Origin: Icerya purchasi
Taxonomy: Eukaryota > Arthropoda > Insecta > Hemiptera > Monophlebidae
Assembly: GCA_039619475.1 (NCBI GenBank)
Contig: CM077115.1
Coordinates: 236,561,692-236,625,691, forward strand
Direction of reading: 5' to 3'
DNA length: 64,000 nucleotides
A program made the translations under genes and the position numbers. Each line of letters opens with the position of its first letter. Positions within the stretch are counted from its first letter, which is position 1. Of this stretch, positions 1 to 10,395 are shown one piece after another. The notes under the pieces were generated by a model that was not told where the DNA came from, did not search any database, and saw only the letters and a program-made list of their open reading frames with translations.

Positions 1-1
1 G

Positions 2-505
2 TCGCTATTTGAAACCGGATTCAAAAAAGTTGTTGACAGCGTAATTCAACGAAATGGATATTTCGGTCATCCAGAGAATGTTCTTATCGCAATGCTTGGA
101 GATGACATGGAAAGCATACGTGAGCTGGCATATCAATGGATCTCGAAAGCAAGATCAGAGAATGCTCCAAAACTTCGAACATTTAAAGTACCTGCTTTAA
201 ATTTCGACGCCGAAGATTATACGAAAATTATTACGTGGCAAGAGTCTGAAATAACTGAGCCACCGCTGACTTCTAATTTATCGGATGAAGCTTTGAAATC
301 GATTGTCAAAAGTGGTTTGGGTACAATTCAAAATATAAGAAATTATCCATGCCACACACAAGCCGTAGAGCGCTGCATCAAATTAGTGACAGAAGCTTCA
401 AGTGCTGTTTGCGGAGAACATAAACGAGATGGTTTCATTAGGGCAAGACTGCTTTCACGTCAGCAAATGTCTCATTTCGATACAAAAAAGCAATTTCATA
501 TTTAA
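2..505 (+). CDS. 3' end of unidentified protein-coding sequence (partial)
   Basis: The frame is open from base 2 to a TAA at 503-505, giving about 167 residues, and the true start lies left of the window. The first ATG inside is at 92, but codons upstream of it read as ordinary protein, so that is probably not the start. The protein is soluble, with no membrane segment or signal peptide. It has a Cys/His stretch (NYPCHTQAVERC, then VCGEHKRDGFIRARLLSR) and a basic end. I cannot name it. The C-terminal pattern resembles, from memory, an uncharacterised multi-copy family in invertebrate genomes, which would suggest a mobile-element origin; this is weak inference. Base composition is richer in GC than the DNA that follows, which fits real coding. 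No intron or polyadenylation signal was confirmed, although AATAAA-like strings follow at about 537-542. Confidence 0.5.
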   Translation, partial: SLFETGFKKVVDSVIQRNGYFGHPENVLIAMLGDDMESIRELAYQWISKARSENAPKLRTFKVPALNFDAEDYTKIITWQESEITEPPLTSNLSDEALKSIVKSGLGTIQNIRNYPCHTQAVERCIKLVTEASSAVCGEHKRDGFIRARLLSRQQMSHFDTKKQFHI

Positions 506-1304
506 CTAAAATTACTCATTTTTCTTCTTTCTTTTAATAAATAAATTGTTTAAAATAATATACGGATCTTTTAGTTATGGTATTTTCAAGTAATTATTAT
601 TATATTTATTTAATAATAGCCCTGAAATTTAGAAAAAAACATTCATCGAATAATCCGACAGGGTGATAACGAAATGCAAAAAGTAGTTATATTTACCGAT
701 TTACAATTGTGTTGGGGCACCTCAAAACGTTAAAATAGATTAACAAGATTTCGTATATTTGATTCTCTCATTCAAAGACAACTTTATATCGCTATGCCGT
801 TGCAAAAAAAAATATTTTTTTTTTTTATACATATACAATCACTCCACCCTAAATTGTATATCTCCAAGAAGTTCCTCCTTTTTTAAATTTTATTTGATGA
901 CTACGCAGGCAGTGATACACTCATTGGTACTCCCATGGTGCTATCACTGACAATTACTAATTAAACGGTGTTATGAGGGTTTTAATTTTTTTTTGGACAA
1001 TAATTTTTTGTCATATTAAAAAATCTATAACCAATCGATGATATTTAAAATCAATTTACGTTTGTTATATTACTAAAACTTTCTTTAAAGAGGATCCATT
1101 TTTTTTTCGCGTTTTATTAATGACTACTCACAGTTTATGTTCACCGATATTCGTCGGCATTTACACGATACCACCACTGACCGGTATACTTTCCAATGAA
1201 TAAGGAATTGTCAAAATTAGTCCACATGAGTACAGTTATACACGGGCAAACATTAAAAAGATTTTCAGTCAAGCATGATGTTTCATGCGCCGAAGATTGT
1301 ATAT
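506..1304. other. AT-rich stretch, nothing recognised
   Basis: Homopolymer A/T runs and short chance frames only. I see no protein similarity, tRNA or repeat structure that I could support. Confidence 0.6.
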
Positions 1305-1500
1305 ATAAGTTCATCATCATCATTGTCGGTTATTCGTTTCGAGCATCGTGACACTATGGATCATCGTAAACACTTGTTTTTTCGCTTCGGTGGCCCTTCT
1401 GGTAACTAGGATACCGTCAATATAGCTTTCAACACAGTCGAAGCACTTAAGCCCCTCCACCACATCAAGAAGCTCCCCAGGAGAGGGCATGTAAGTTAAA
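1305..1500 (-). repeat. SINE-like 3' tail with (ATG)n end
   Basis: Read on the minus strand, this segment ends in a short ATGATGATGAA tail, preceded by the motif GTCACGATGCTCGAAA. The same motif and tail occur at 8917-8955 in a SINE with a visible tRNA head. I therefore read this as the 3' part of a related retroposon. The tRNA-like head is not recognisable here, so the 5' limit near 1500 is approximate. A (GATGAT)-type tail is typical of elements mobilised by RTE-clade LINEs, and the RTE at 52626-56091 has the same kind of tail. Confidence 0.4.
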
Positions 1501-1899
1501 GGTAACTACAATTTACGTTTACGTAATACTAAATTCAAAACAAAGAAATCTGATTTTTCACGCCACAAACAAGGTGAGACATGTCATTTTTCGCGTTTTT
1601 TTTTTTTAACTTTTCGTCAACTTCGAAGGTTTGTTAAGGAAATATCTTTCCATCGATACATCACATACGCGGGAAAAAAATCGATTTTTTTCAAATATTT
1701 TGAGCTTTCGGCGTGTCCCGGAGGGCTTGAATATAAAGTTGTAAGCTCGGCTATATTTTTCCTCTAAAGAAATTGGTGAAATGCTATCTGAAGATACATT
1801 TTTATTTACGAATAATGGAGCAATATACATCATAGTGGAATTCCATTAGAACACATAGTGCAAATATTTTTAATAAATACGTTACAATAAAAAAAACAA

Positions 1900-1930
<31 letters not shown>

Positions 1931-3659
1931 AATTTATATTAATGACGGTGTTATTTTTGCATTGCGATATGAAAAAACCATAATGAAATATGTGACGTTT
2001 CATTCTATCCGCTTTAAAAAGACTAGATATTTTATATTTTTAGACTGCAATGTTGAAGAAAAATATTTTGGTATAATAAATTTATTTACCTTAAAAATAA
2101 CGTAGTCAACTGAAACAACCGTTCTGTTGGTTTTTGATACGGTATTACATACACTAAGCTTTATTATTATTGACTGTACAAGCGTTCTGATTATAATCTG
2201 CGTTTGAAGCGGGTAGGGCGTTTTTGTGATTTTATAAATATATCAGTATACTTCCAACCAAAATAACTGTGGTAGCAACGAATGTTAAGGGGATACGTTT
2301 CAACATGTTGATTTCAGAGGGTTTTTAACATTCATCTAATCAAAACAGCCATAGTAATAATCCCGATTGGGGTTTTATTCTTGTTCTCATCTGTACGCTT
2401 TTAATGGGATGCTTCGAAAATAAGTAACTAGAGTGACACGATTTTACTGACCTCTACTATGTTGTCTGTTCTAGCAATGTAACTAAAACTGTTTACCTTA
2501 GTAACCTGCATTATTACATTCAATCGTTTCAATTGTTAAAAAGGATATTTTGATGATGTACATGTTTTACCAGAGTTGCTTTTTTGACATGTGTTAAATC
2601 TATTTATTTAAGCGTGTACATTTCTGAGAAATTATTTGTAGACATAAAGAACCAAAATCCATAACTATAATGAAATATGCATTTGGTGTGCTTCTGCTGC
2701 TGCTAATGATGATGATGTTAATGATAACATGAGCACGAGTGTGTATATGTGTGCAGACGTTAACGTGTATGAAATGCAAATAGTAACTAATTTCTGAACG
2801 AAACTACACATAACCAATATATGAGCATTCTTTATGCAACGCTATTACATCAGTATCAACAATAAACTAATTAGATTACAAGCGAATTACACGTTCTCTC
2901 AAGCGTTCGTTGTATCGTCCGTTAATGGTATATGGATAATTTAGTCGTATTGTTATCACGAACGTATTATCTCTTCCGAATTATTTATTAACCTTCGTCG
3001 CCGTCAAAGAAGATGGCCGTTTCACGGCAACAGTAGTCAGCGAAATTAACACCGTTAGTATTATCAATAGTGCCGATGAGAACGACGCTGGAACTACTGC
3101 TGCAACTGTCGCACAAACAGAGCAGTCTGTTCCGCTAAATAATATACTGACCGCGGTGGTAATACATGGTCTATTTCCGATTTTCAATGTTACCAAATTT
3201 ACCAGAAACTCTAATAATTTTTGTTGATAAATTAAGATCGACAAAAAAAAATAGCTCGTTAAACAACTTTTACTCGTCCCAAAGACGAACAAGGTTTCAT
3301 ACTCCTCTATGTGTTCCTCCCTTAATAAGCGCCAAACAAGTTATAGAAGGAAACGTCCCACACATTGTAGAGTCGTACCAGCTAAGAAATTTTCTTTAAA
3401 AGCCGTAAAATAACTGAAAAATTCTTCGTTGATGGCAGTAAAATAACCATCAGAAATCAAACGGTCATTCGAATAAACTAATGATATCAAATGCATGAAT
3501 CATAATTCTAAATAAAGTCTTAACAAACTGCCTAACGTTTCTACTCTCCTTAAACTATTAATACCCACAGCGATCCTGCCATTGCCAAGTTTACGTAGAA
3601 CAAGCATCATGAACATTTTCTCAGACTCATTCCTCGTGGAATATGGGGATCATGAACAT
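1501..3659. other. AT-rich stretch with (TA)n; no gene supported
   Basis: It contains a (TA)n microsatellite at about 1903-1930. One open stretch without an ATG start occurs on the + strand at about 2991-3233 (roughly 80 codons, rich in Ala/Thr/Val). It lies just upstream of the I-like copy and could be part of an old ORF1, but I could not align it with the ORF1 at 57044-58497. Nothing else is recognised. Confidence 0.5.
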
Positions 3660-4790
3660 CCCATATTTACTCATTTAGAAAATTACATATGTTCAAACTG
3701 CAAAAGTAAAGTCCCAGCCGCAGACAATTAACCGAAAAACAGCAAGACACAAAGCACTACTTTCAGCCCTATGGATTTGGAACCGGAAAAGGAGAGTTAT
3801 TAAAGTTATAGTCTCCTTTCTCATCTGTCTCCATCTTTAACAGAAAACATCAAGAATTTCATCAAGGCGGTTTTTGATGCCGCTAATGCTACAACATTCA
3901 AGCCTACATCAAAATTGTCGCTAACGCGAGTACCATGGTGGTGCAAAGACATTTTCCATATACCAAAGAAAACGCGCCCTCAAGAAATATAAAATTTTAG
4001 AATTCCTGTTCGACCTAGTCTAGTTCAAAGGTGCCGTGCAGCCTCAAAGCATGAATCCTGGCAGTGCTACATTAAAATTATGCCTCAATCCACCTCTAAC
4101 CGCATAACATGGTCCAAAATAAAATCATTAAACGGTTATAATTCCGGACATACATTTATTCGTTTTTCTTAGAAATGCTATAGCTAACATCAGTACAAAT
4201 AGCGTAGCTAATACGTTTGAAAACCATTACTTCAATGCAGAAAAATTATCCTGTCCATTAGATACCCCAGCACCGGGCAATAATGATTTTAGCATTTCGA
4301 AACTAAACTACCAACTAGAATATCATACAACGAACAGTGCACCTGGTCCTGACCTAATCTATCCTTGTATGTTGAAACATTTACCTCATCTCTAAAATTA
4401 CTTATATTATCAATATATGTACAATTAAATTCGGGCATCTTGATCAATTCCAGAATCTTGGAAATTGTGACTATTTCCTATATTGAAATAAAATAGAGAT
4501 CCTTTTTTTCCATAAAGTTACAGTATTCTTATTAAGTGTCTTGGCAAAAACACTGGGAAAAACGGTAAATAGACGTTTTCCAGTTTACTTCCTTTTCCCA
4601 ACATAAGGCAGGGGCGTAGGGTGGGATCTGCAGTCAACCATTTGCTAAGCTTATGAACGGAAATATTAATAGGTTACAACGCTCAACAGCACACTTATGC
4701 TGTATATTTTGTAACCCGGAAAGAGCATTTGATCGCATATAGCACCATGATTCATTGAAGAAGCTGGTATCTCTGTCGGTATAAATGGTA

Positions 4791-5055
4791 AAGGTAAAGT
4801 GAGTTCCATACCCTTGATAGGGCGTTTGGATTGTAAAGTTAAGGTTCACAGTGTACTAAGCCTAATGGATCTGATGAGAATACTGGGGTCAGTTCCTTTC
4901 TCTCGGCCGCCTTTACTTTCCCACATTTCTCTGGTACTCAATTATTTCAGGCTGGGTAAGCTTGGGAGCGACTTGGATCCGGGACGAGACCAGTCTCGAA
5001 CCCGTGACCTCCAACTTGGTAGCCAAGCACCTCAACCACTAGGCTACCTGCACAC
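4791..5055 (-). repeat. Complete tRNA-derived SINE (family S1) with target duplication
   Basis: On the minus strand a tRNA-like head comes first. An A box reads TAGCCTAGTGGTTGAGG and a B box reads GGTCACGGGTTCGAGA, the two internal RNA polymerase III promoter elements. A unique body follows, then a tail of the form CACTTTACCTTT at the left end. The direct repeat CGGTATAAATGGTA (14 bp) flanks it at 4777-4790 and 5056-5069. Removing the insert and one repeat restores the LINE reading frame (ISVGINGRMSKYFNSS). Length is 265 bp. Truncated relatives lie at 19886-20070, 26527-26712 and 36433-36590. The LINE partner that moved this family is not evident. Confidence 0.85.
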
Positions 5056-5541
5056 CGGTATAAATGGTAGAATGAGCAAATATTTCAATAGCTCTTTAAT
5101 TGACAGAATAATCCAAAATAAGATTGGTTCAGCAATGTTATTACCTATTCCTACCGAGAATAACATACCGCAAGGCTCTGCTTTGATTGTAAAGCCTTGT
5201 TTATAAATAATAGTATAGCTTTTAATCGACTATCTAAACATTTCTCTGTCATCCGGTGTTTCTGTCAATGTGCAAGGGATCTTACAAAAGACCATTAATA
5301 AAAAATACAGTTTGGTTAAAAAATGACCGTTTTGTCTATTTCACTTCAAAAACTACATTTGTTGATTTCTGCAAAAGCGTCATACCATGTACATCCTTAC
5401 ACATAAACAATTCTTTCATTCCGTTTCAGTCATTCATCAAATTTTCAGGTCTCCACTTTGATTCCAAACTATCCTGACACCACATCGTATAGCTAATCTC
5501 AAGGCGAAGTATTCCAAATCATTGCTCATAATAAAATATTT

Positions 5542-5810
5542 ATATTTAAAAAAGTAATCAATTTACAATATTATGTCGAACATAAATAATAAAATTATCA
5601 TATAAAAAATACACAGTTAATTAAATTAATATCTTTATAATTACGATAGTTCGTCGAAACCAGTCGATGCTTTTTAATAATTGTAATATTTTTTGTGTAT
5701 TTTTTTATGTGATAATTTTATTATTAATGTTTGGCATAATATTGTTACTTTTTTAAATAAATATATATATATATATATGTAATGCCGAGAGGATTGCAAT
5801 TAACTTTATA
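5542..5810. mobile_element. Foldback MITE with 10-bp target duplication
   Basis: The segments at about 5542-5617 and 5690-5765 are near-perfect inverted copies; for example AATAATAAAATTATCA pairs with TGATAATTTTATTATT. They form a long hairpin with a roughly 70-bp loop and a (TA)n run near the right arm. The direct repeat TAAAATATTT occurs at 5532-5541 and 5811-5820. The I-like LINE frame resumes cleanly after it (KYLS before and after the insert). There is no coding capacity. The superfamily is not identifiable from the ends. Confidence 0.7.
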
Positions 5811-7115
5811 TAAAATATTTGTCTAACCCGAAATATAATATAAATCCTTAATTCCTTTTCAACATGTACAAATCATTAGTTCTATCCGAAATCAATTATG
5901 GATGCCAATCTACTTCTCAGTCAGTTCATTCATATTGAAATCTCTTTCAACTTCATCCACCGCTCAGGCTTCTGTATAATACTTTGTGTCATCGGTCTCC
6001 AGTATGTACGATTTAATAGGATATCCTCCTCTTTCACTTTATAGAAAATAATTTATACAACGAGACTTGTACAATTCCAGCCACCTAAATCATCTGTTGT
6101 AAACTATGTATTCTTTCTTGAAATGATCCCATGCCAGACATCACTAGTCTATTAACAAAATTTAATATAATGATAATACCCGAATCTTATCCATCTGTAT
6201 CTCTACCGCCATTATCTAATCAAAAAATTAATGTTAACTTATCCCTGGTACACCAAATAAAAGGTATAAGATCTCTTATTATATATGTCCAAGTTCTAAA
6301 AATAATAGAAAGGCGCAGGTGGGTCCAAATCCAATGCGACAATGTATCTGTCACCAGTAGCTTGTGTTTATAATATTTTAAATACCACATGTTTCATAAG
6401 ACTCCGTGATATTTGTTTTGCCTTGAATTCTGACTTTATGGCATCACGTTCTGTTTGCAGCATTGTCAACCATTGAATATATCAAACATACCAGCAGCGG
6501 ATTCTCTAGTATTTTTGCAACTACTGTCAACTAAGAAATGTAAGCATCTTTTAAATATAACTATTAAAAACCTTCCTTTTTTAATTGGCAAGGACGAAAC
6601 ATCACGTGTCGTTTATATGCATTCTAGGGCGAAACGGATTTCCAAGAAATGATCGAGCAGGTTTGGCTGCTCGTTCAGTGGTCAATTCTTCAATGTCACA
6701 GAATGCTAATTGCTCCTCTTCCTATGTCACCATTCTCGTTTAATTGCGAACAGGAATGAAGCCAGAAATAATCTTCTAGCTTTTTTACACCGAATCAAAC
6801 CCGGCACCAATTTATGGTGGCCTCCAAGAGGAATCTTACAAAGAAATTACTGCATCATAAATCGTTTACGAATGGGGACTGCATTTTTACAAGCATCCCA
6901 CCTTCTACCGGCTGCCTATTCTGAAACCAGCCCACCGTCCTCTCCATTCCTCGTACTTTAATCGAGTGCCCTAATTTCTTTCTGATACGCCCTCTACCGT
7001 AAACACATTGTTATCCTTCCTTATAACAAACAGACTCCTTTCTGTCATCTAAAACTAACCCTTGTTCTATATACTGTGTCATAGCCCTTCAAGTTTCAAA
7101 CGGTAATTAGAATTA

Positions 7116-8040
7116 TAGGGGAAAAACAGTCTGCATCAATCGCAGAACTCCTTTCAAACAATTTCTTGTTTCATTTTTTGTTTAGTTTTATTTTTATGTT
7201 TTGATAGGTTTTTTCGAACTTCACTTATTCTTTTCTAACTTACTTCTTTACACGAATTTCTATATAATTTTAACGTTTTTACCGTTTTATCACAAAACCT
7301 TCTGTTATCACTTCAAGTTCATAGTTAGAATGTATACTTGTTAAGTAATACAAAGCATAATGAAAATATGCTTTAAGGCATTTTTGTCCAATTTCTCATC
7401 ATTTTTCATGTTTTATAACTCTATATTTTACATCATATTTTACGAAAAATTAAATTACCCACAATAATTAAGAACTCTCATTATTTGTCCTCCTTTGTGA
7501 TGTTTATTATTTATAATTGTATTTCCTATATAAGTTTTACATTTTTCTTGTTAATCGTACAAATTTTAAAAAATTTTCTTCATTCTTTTTTTTTTTGCGG
7601 TTAACCAATTTTTATCTCATTTGAATGGCATATTGGTAATTAATGATTCTGTGACAATTGAGAAATCTCCCCACTCTGACTCACAACTTTATGCAAAACT
7701 TTCGTTCACCTTATGATTTGTTCGCACTGTAAGGATATAAATAAGTTATACTCGTTTTAATTAATATTAATTACTTTGTATTAAATCTTTTTATCATTTT
7801 AGTATAAAAGAAGTTGTGTTAGCAAGCTATTTGCCAATTAGGCATTTGGAAGTGTTTAGACGTGTTTTCCTGCATTTCAGTTTTATTTATTTTAATTTTG
7901 TTATTTTATTAAAATTGTTTAAAAAATTGTTTCATTATCTATACATGTGATATTTCTGTCTGCAAGAATTAGCAAGCGTTATCGCAACCATTGGACAACA
8001 TATTTCATTTTAAATAACAATATTTGTCAGATGAATATTG
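7116..8040. other. AT-rich stretch, nothing recognised
   Basis: Runs of A and T with only short chance frames; no element ends identified. Confidence 0.6.
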
Positions 8041-8635
8041 TAAAATATTTAGCACATGTTACTCCAAAAGCGGTCAATGAAATTAGAAAGTAATTATATG
8101 TTGGATAAAGAGCAAATTTATCATTGCATTGTCTGGTAATTGATAGAATGTTGAATATTAAATATTTAAGTATAAAATTTGACAGTAAGTTAAGTTGGTT
8201 TTTGCACCCGTCATTTATCGCTGGTAAAATAAGGAAGTTAAATTTTTTATTCTATTATTTATCGCAATATTTTCCGCCCTATCATTTACGTAGAATTTAT
8301 TTTGCGTTATATCAACCGGTCATTTCATATGGCATCATTTTTCTTTTTTTTGGGGTGGGAGCTAAATATCATTTAAAAACCTTAAAAATTCTACAGAAGG
8401 CAGTTCTAAAAATTATAAATCACGGTATGAAAAATACTTCATTTATTTTCCGTTATTGAAGTTAAGTGATATATATATATATATATACACATATAAATTA
8501 CAATTACTTACGTAGAGTGATTGCAAGCAGGAGTAAATTTAAGATTGCTTTTAAACCTGGTTCAACAAGGTCTGCTAAAGATTATTATGCCCAGATTCCC
8601 GGATATTATAAATTTCATACAAGAATTCAAATACA

Positions 8636-9418
8636 CAAGGCCGTGTCCACGGGGGGTTTTGAGGGGTTAACCCCCAACCCCCATGAGAACTGAAATAGTT
8701 ATTATAAATACGCAGGAATCTGAAAAAAATCAAAAATTTAAAATAAATATTGATAACTTTTTAGGGTGTTCTTACCTTTAAAAGAAAAAAGAAAAAATAT
8801 GCTCCATATTTTTAGGTACTTCATTAATATTTTATGTCAATTTTTTTTATTAAGAGTATAATTAATAACATATGTACTTTTTATTATAGGGTAATTCATT
8901 TATGTAAATTCATCATCATCTGAGTCGTATCGCTCGATTTCGAGCATCGTGACTGCCTATTTGTGTACACTAGCAGTACAGAATAGGCAGCGTTCGTGGC
9001 AATTGCTATACGCAACGCGAGTGTACGCACGCAAGACCACACCCAGAATTAATTGGTAATCGTTTGATTTATCGCGGTACAAGTGCAGTCCGGCGTGTAT
9101 CTGCTGTGTGTACTAAACTAGCACGTATATGATGGTATGCATGTTTGCCATTGCCTTCCACGTGATTATTAGCGAGTATTTTTATTTAATTCTTGTAATA
9201 AGTTCGCCGCCGCTCGGGATCGAACCCGTGACCTCCGTAACGGAAGTCAAGCGCTCTAGCAACTAGGCTATCGCGACGACAATTATTAATATATAAATCG
9301 AAACGATTGAAATTATTAATAGTACGAATATAGTGAATAGTGTATTGTTATTTATAAAATAAATATGTGAAGAAAATCCCCTCTCCCTCCGCAGGCCAAA
9401 ATTCTGGGCACGGGCCTG
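8636..9418. mobile_element. Non-autonomous hAT-like DNA transposon
   Basis: The ends are imperfect inverted repeats: CAAGGCCGTGTCCA on the left and CAGGCCCGTGCCCA on the right when reversed, 11 of 14 matching. The direct repeat CAAATACA (8 bp) occurs at 8628-8635 and 9419-9426. Terminal CA/TG and an 8-bp duplication are the hAT signature. The LINE reading frame is continuous across the empty site. No transposase coding is present, so it would need a source element in trans. A tRNA-SINE lies inside. Confidence 0.75.
8917..9290 (-). repeat. tRNA-derived SINE (family S2) with (ATG)n tail
   Basis: Read on the minus strand from about 9290, the head has an A box (GATAGCCTAGTTGCTAGAGC) and a B box (GGTCACGGGTTCGATCCC) with a tRNA-like spacing and a hairpin in the anticodon region. 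It is followed by a body containing GGAAGGCAATGGCAAAC and a tail of ATGATGATGAA at 8917. The body motif and tail are, from general knowledge, common in SINEs that borrow RTE machinery. It is not a functional tRNA gene: the anticodon arm does not give a normal 7-base loop with U33, and the acceptor stem does not close. Confidence 0.75.
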
Positions 9419-9545
9419 CAAATACACTATGCTGGAGCTGTTATGTATAACTCTTTACCGGCAGGTATAAAGACTTTACTAAATAATCGCAAGCATAAGC
9501 GTAAAATATTGACCTTATATGTTGATGTAAATAAATAAATAAATT

Positions 9546-9939
9546 GAAATAAAAATAAATGGATTTATAAGTATATAAAAAAAAAAAATAAAATAAAAAT
9601 AAATAAAAACGGAAAAAATGATTTGTTCCAATAAACTTACTTTACTTGTTGCAGTGTGTATGTGCTTAGAATACTTCCATGACTTTTGAAATGAGGCACC
9701 GATGATGGAGTATTGTTGTAGCTGAAAGGCTAACTCATCCCGCCAGCGATTGCCTACACCCAGCAGTGGGTTGATATAAAAATGAACCTACTTTTCTTTC
9801 TTCTTTTACAAAATCGCTCAAAGTTTTCTTTAATTACCTAAATCGTCTAATTGTTCATATCATTTCCATATACGGGAAACCGAATGAATTAGATATTAAC
9901 GAAGTTATCGATGTTCTTTTTCTAACAATTGTTCTTTCT
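9546..9939. other. A-rich tail and an unassigned repeat-like segment
   Basis: An A-rich (AAAT)n region closes the preceding LINE. The stretch at about 9690-9780 translates on the + strand to a Trp/Pro-rich end (LTHPASDCLHPAVG in one frame) that resembles the extreme 3' end of some LINE ORFs. The support is too thin to name it. Confidence 0.35.
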
Positions 9940-10395
9940 ATCTTTTGATTAATCTAGTCTTCCTGCCAATCCGTAGTTCTGTTTACTTCACTTCGTCGTT
10001 CTGTTGTTGTCTCTATTATTTGCCTGCGCTCTTAAGCCATACTCTATTATTTTCCTCTCGTTTTCGTTTTTCGTTGGTTTCCTTTCCATATTGTCCTCTC
10101 CACCCAAACGAAGAGCATGTTTGCGATGCTGATCATGCGTTCATTAAGTGTTGATCTCTTTCAGTCGAGCGTTCCGCTTTCTATTTTAGTTTGTTGCGAA
10201 TTGATATTTTTACTCCGTATTGCGCCTCCTATATCCTGTTTTTTCCTTCTCCACACATCGTTCCTATTTTTTGTTCCTTCCTACTAGCAATATCTGACCG
10301 TATCAAAATATAACCGATTCATTTCCTTTTCTAATAGTTTCTGGGTACAGGCCCTGGTTGACGAGCCTAAAAAAAAAAGAAAAGAAAAAAAAGTG
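9940..10395 (+). mobile_element. LINE A copy (C-terminal fragment, decayed)
   Basis: The frame at 9945-10154 ends in SRFRFSLVSFPYCPLHP...VCDADHAFIKC. This matches the zinc-binding C-terminus of the best LINE A copy (SRFRFSLSPSPDCPLHN...ICDANHIFFEC, from about 49239). The rest, to about 10310, is frameshifted. It ends in an A-rich tail at 10370-10395 after a GGCCCTGG...GAGCC motif that also precedes the poly(A) in the 47.9-kb copy. It is strongly 5'-truncated. Confidence 0.7.

Larger units (their letters stand above)
3660..7115 (+). mobile_element. Decayed I-like LINE, copy 1 (endonuclease end to 3' UTR)
   Basis: Frameshifted fragments follow the same order as the better copy at 49732-58500. 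The end of the endonuclease/linker carries RVPWWC at about 3930. The start of RT at about 4300-4390 reads YHTTNSAPGPDLIYP, against YHTANSAPGPDSIHP in the other copy. The RT block around 5150-5185 has IPQGSAL. The thumb at about 5870-5910 has YKSLVLSEINYG. RNase H-linker pieces lie at 6131-6300, and the tail at about 6790-6880 has WWPPRGILQRNYCIINRLRMGT. The stretch at about 7075-7110 resembles the 3' UTR of the other two copies. The polymerase aspartate pair is not preserved. Many stops and indels make it long dead. A SINE and a MITE are inserted in it, and the host frame continues on both sides of each. Confidence 0.8.
8041..9545 (+). mobile_element. Decayed LINE 3' end (RT thumb and C-terminus), split by a hAT-like element
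   Basis: The frame at 8124-8456 encodes a typical LINE post-polymerase block, with IKYLSIKFDSKLSW, then LRRIYFALYQPVISYG, then LKTLKILQKAVLKII. A basic C-terminal region follows to 8627, with stops around 8457-8465. After the 783-bp insert the host sequence resumes at 9419 with YAGAVMYNSLPAGIKTLL, and ends at a stop near 9535 followed by an A-rich tail with (AAAT) units. This layout fits CR1/jockey-type LINEs. No endonuclease or RT core remains, so it is a 5'-truncated pseudocopy. Confidence 0.65.

Noticed and set aside
2981..3399. Opposing frames of 103 and 77 codons, and an Ala/Thr-rich plus-strand stretch
   Set aside because: No recognisable domain, and I could not align them with the I-like ORF1 or endonuclease despite the suitable position.
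4975..5050. Possible tRNA gene on the minus strand
   Set aside because: It is the head of the S1 SINE, which has its own target duplication.
9205..9290. Possible tRNA gene on the minus strand
   Set aside because: A and B boxes are present, but the anticodon arm and acceptor stem do not form properly, and the sequence is fused to a SINE body and tail.
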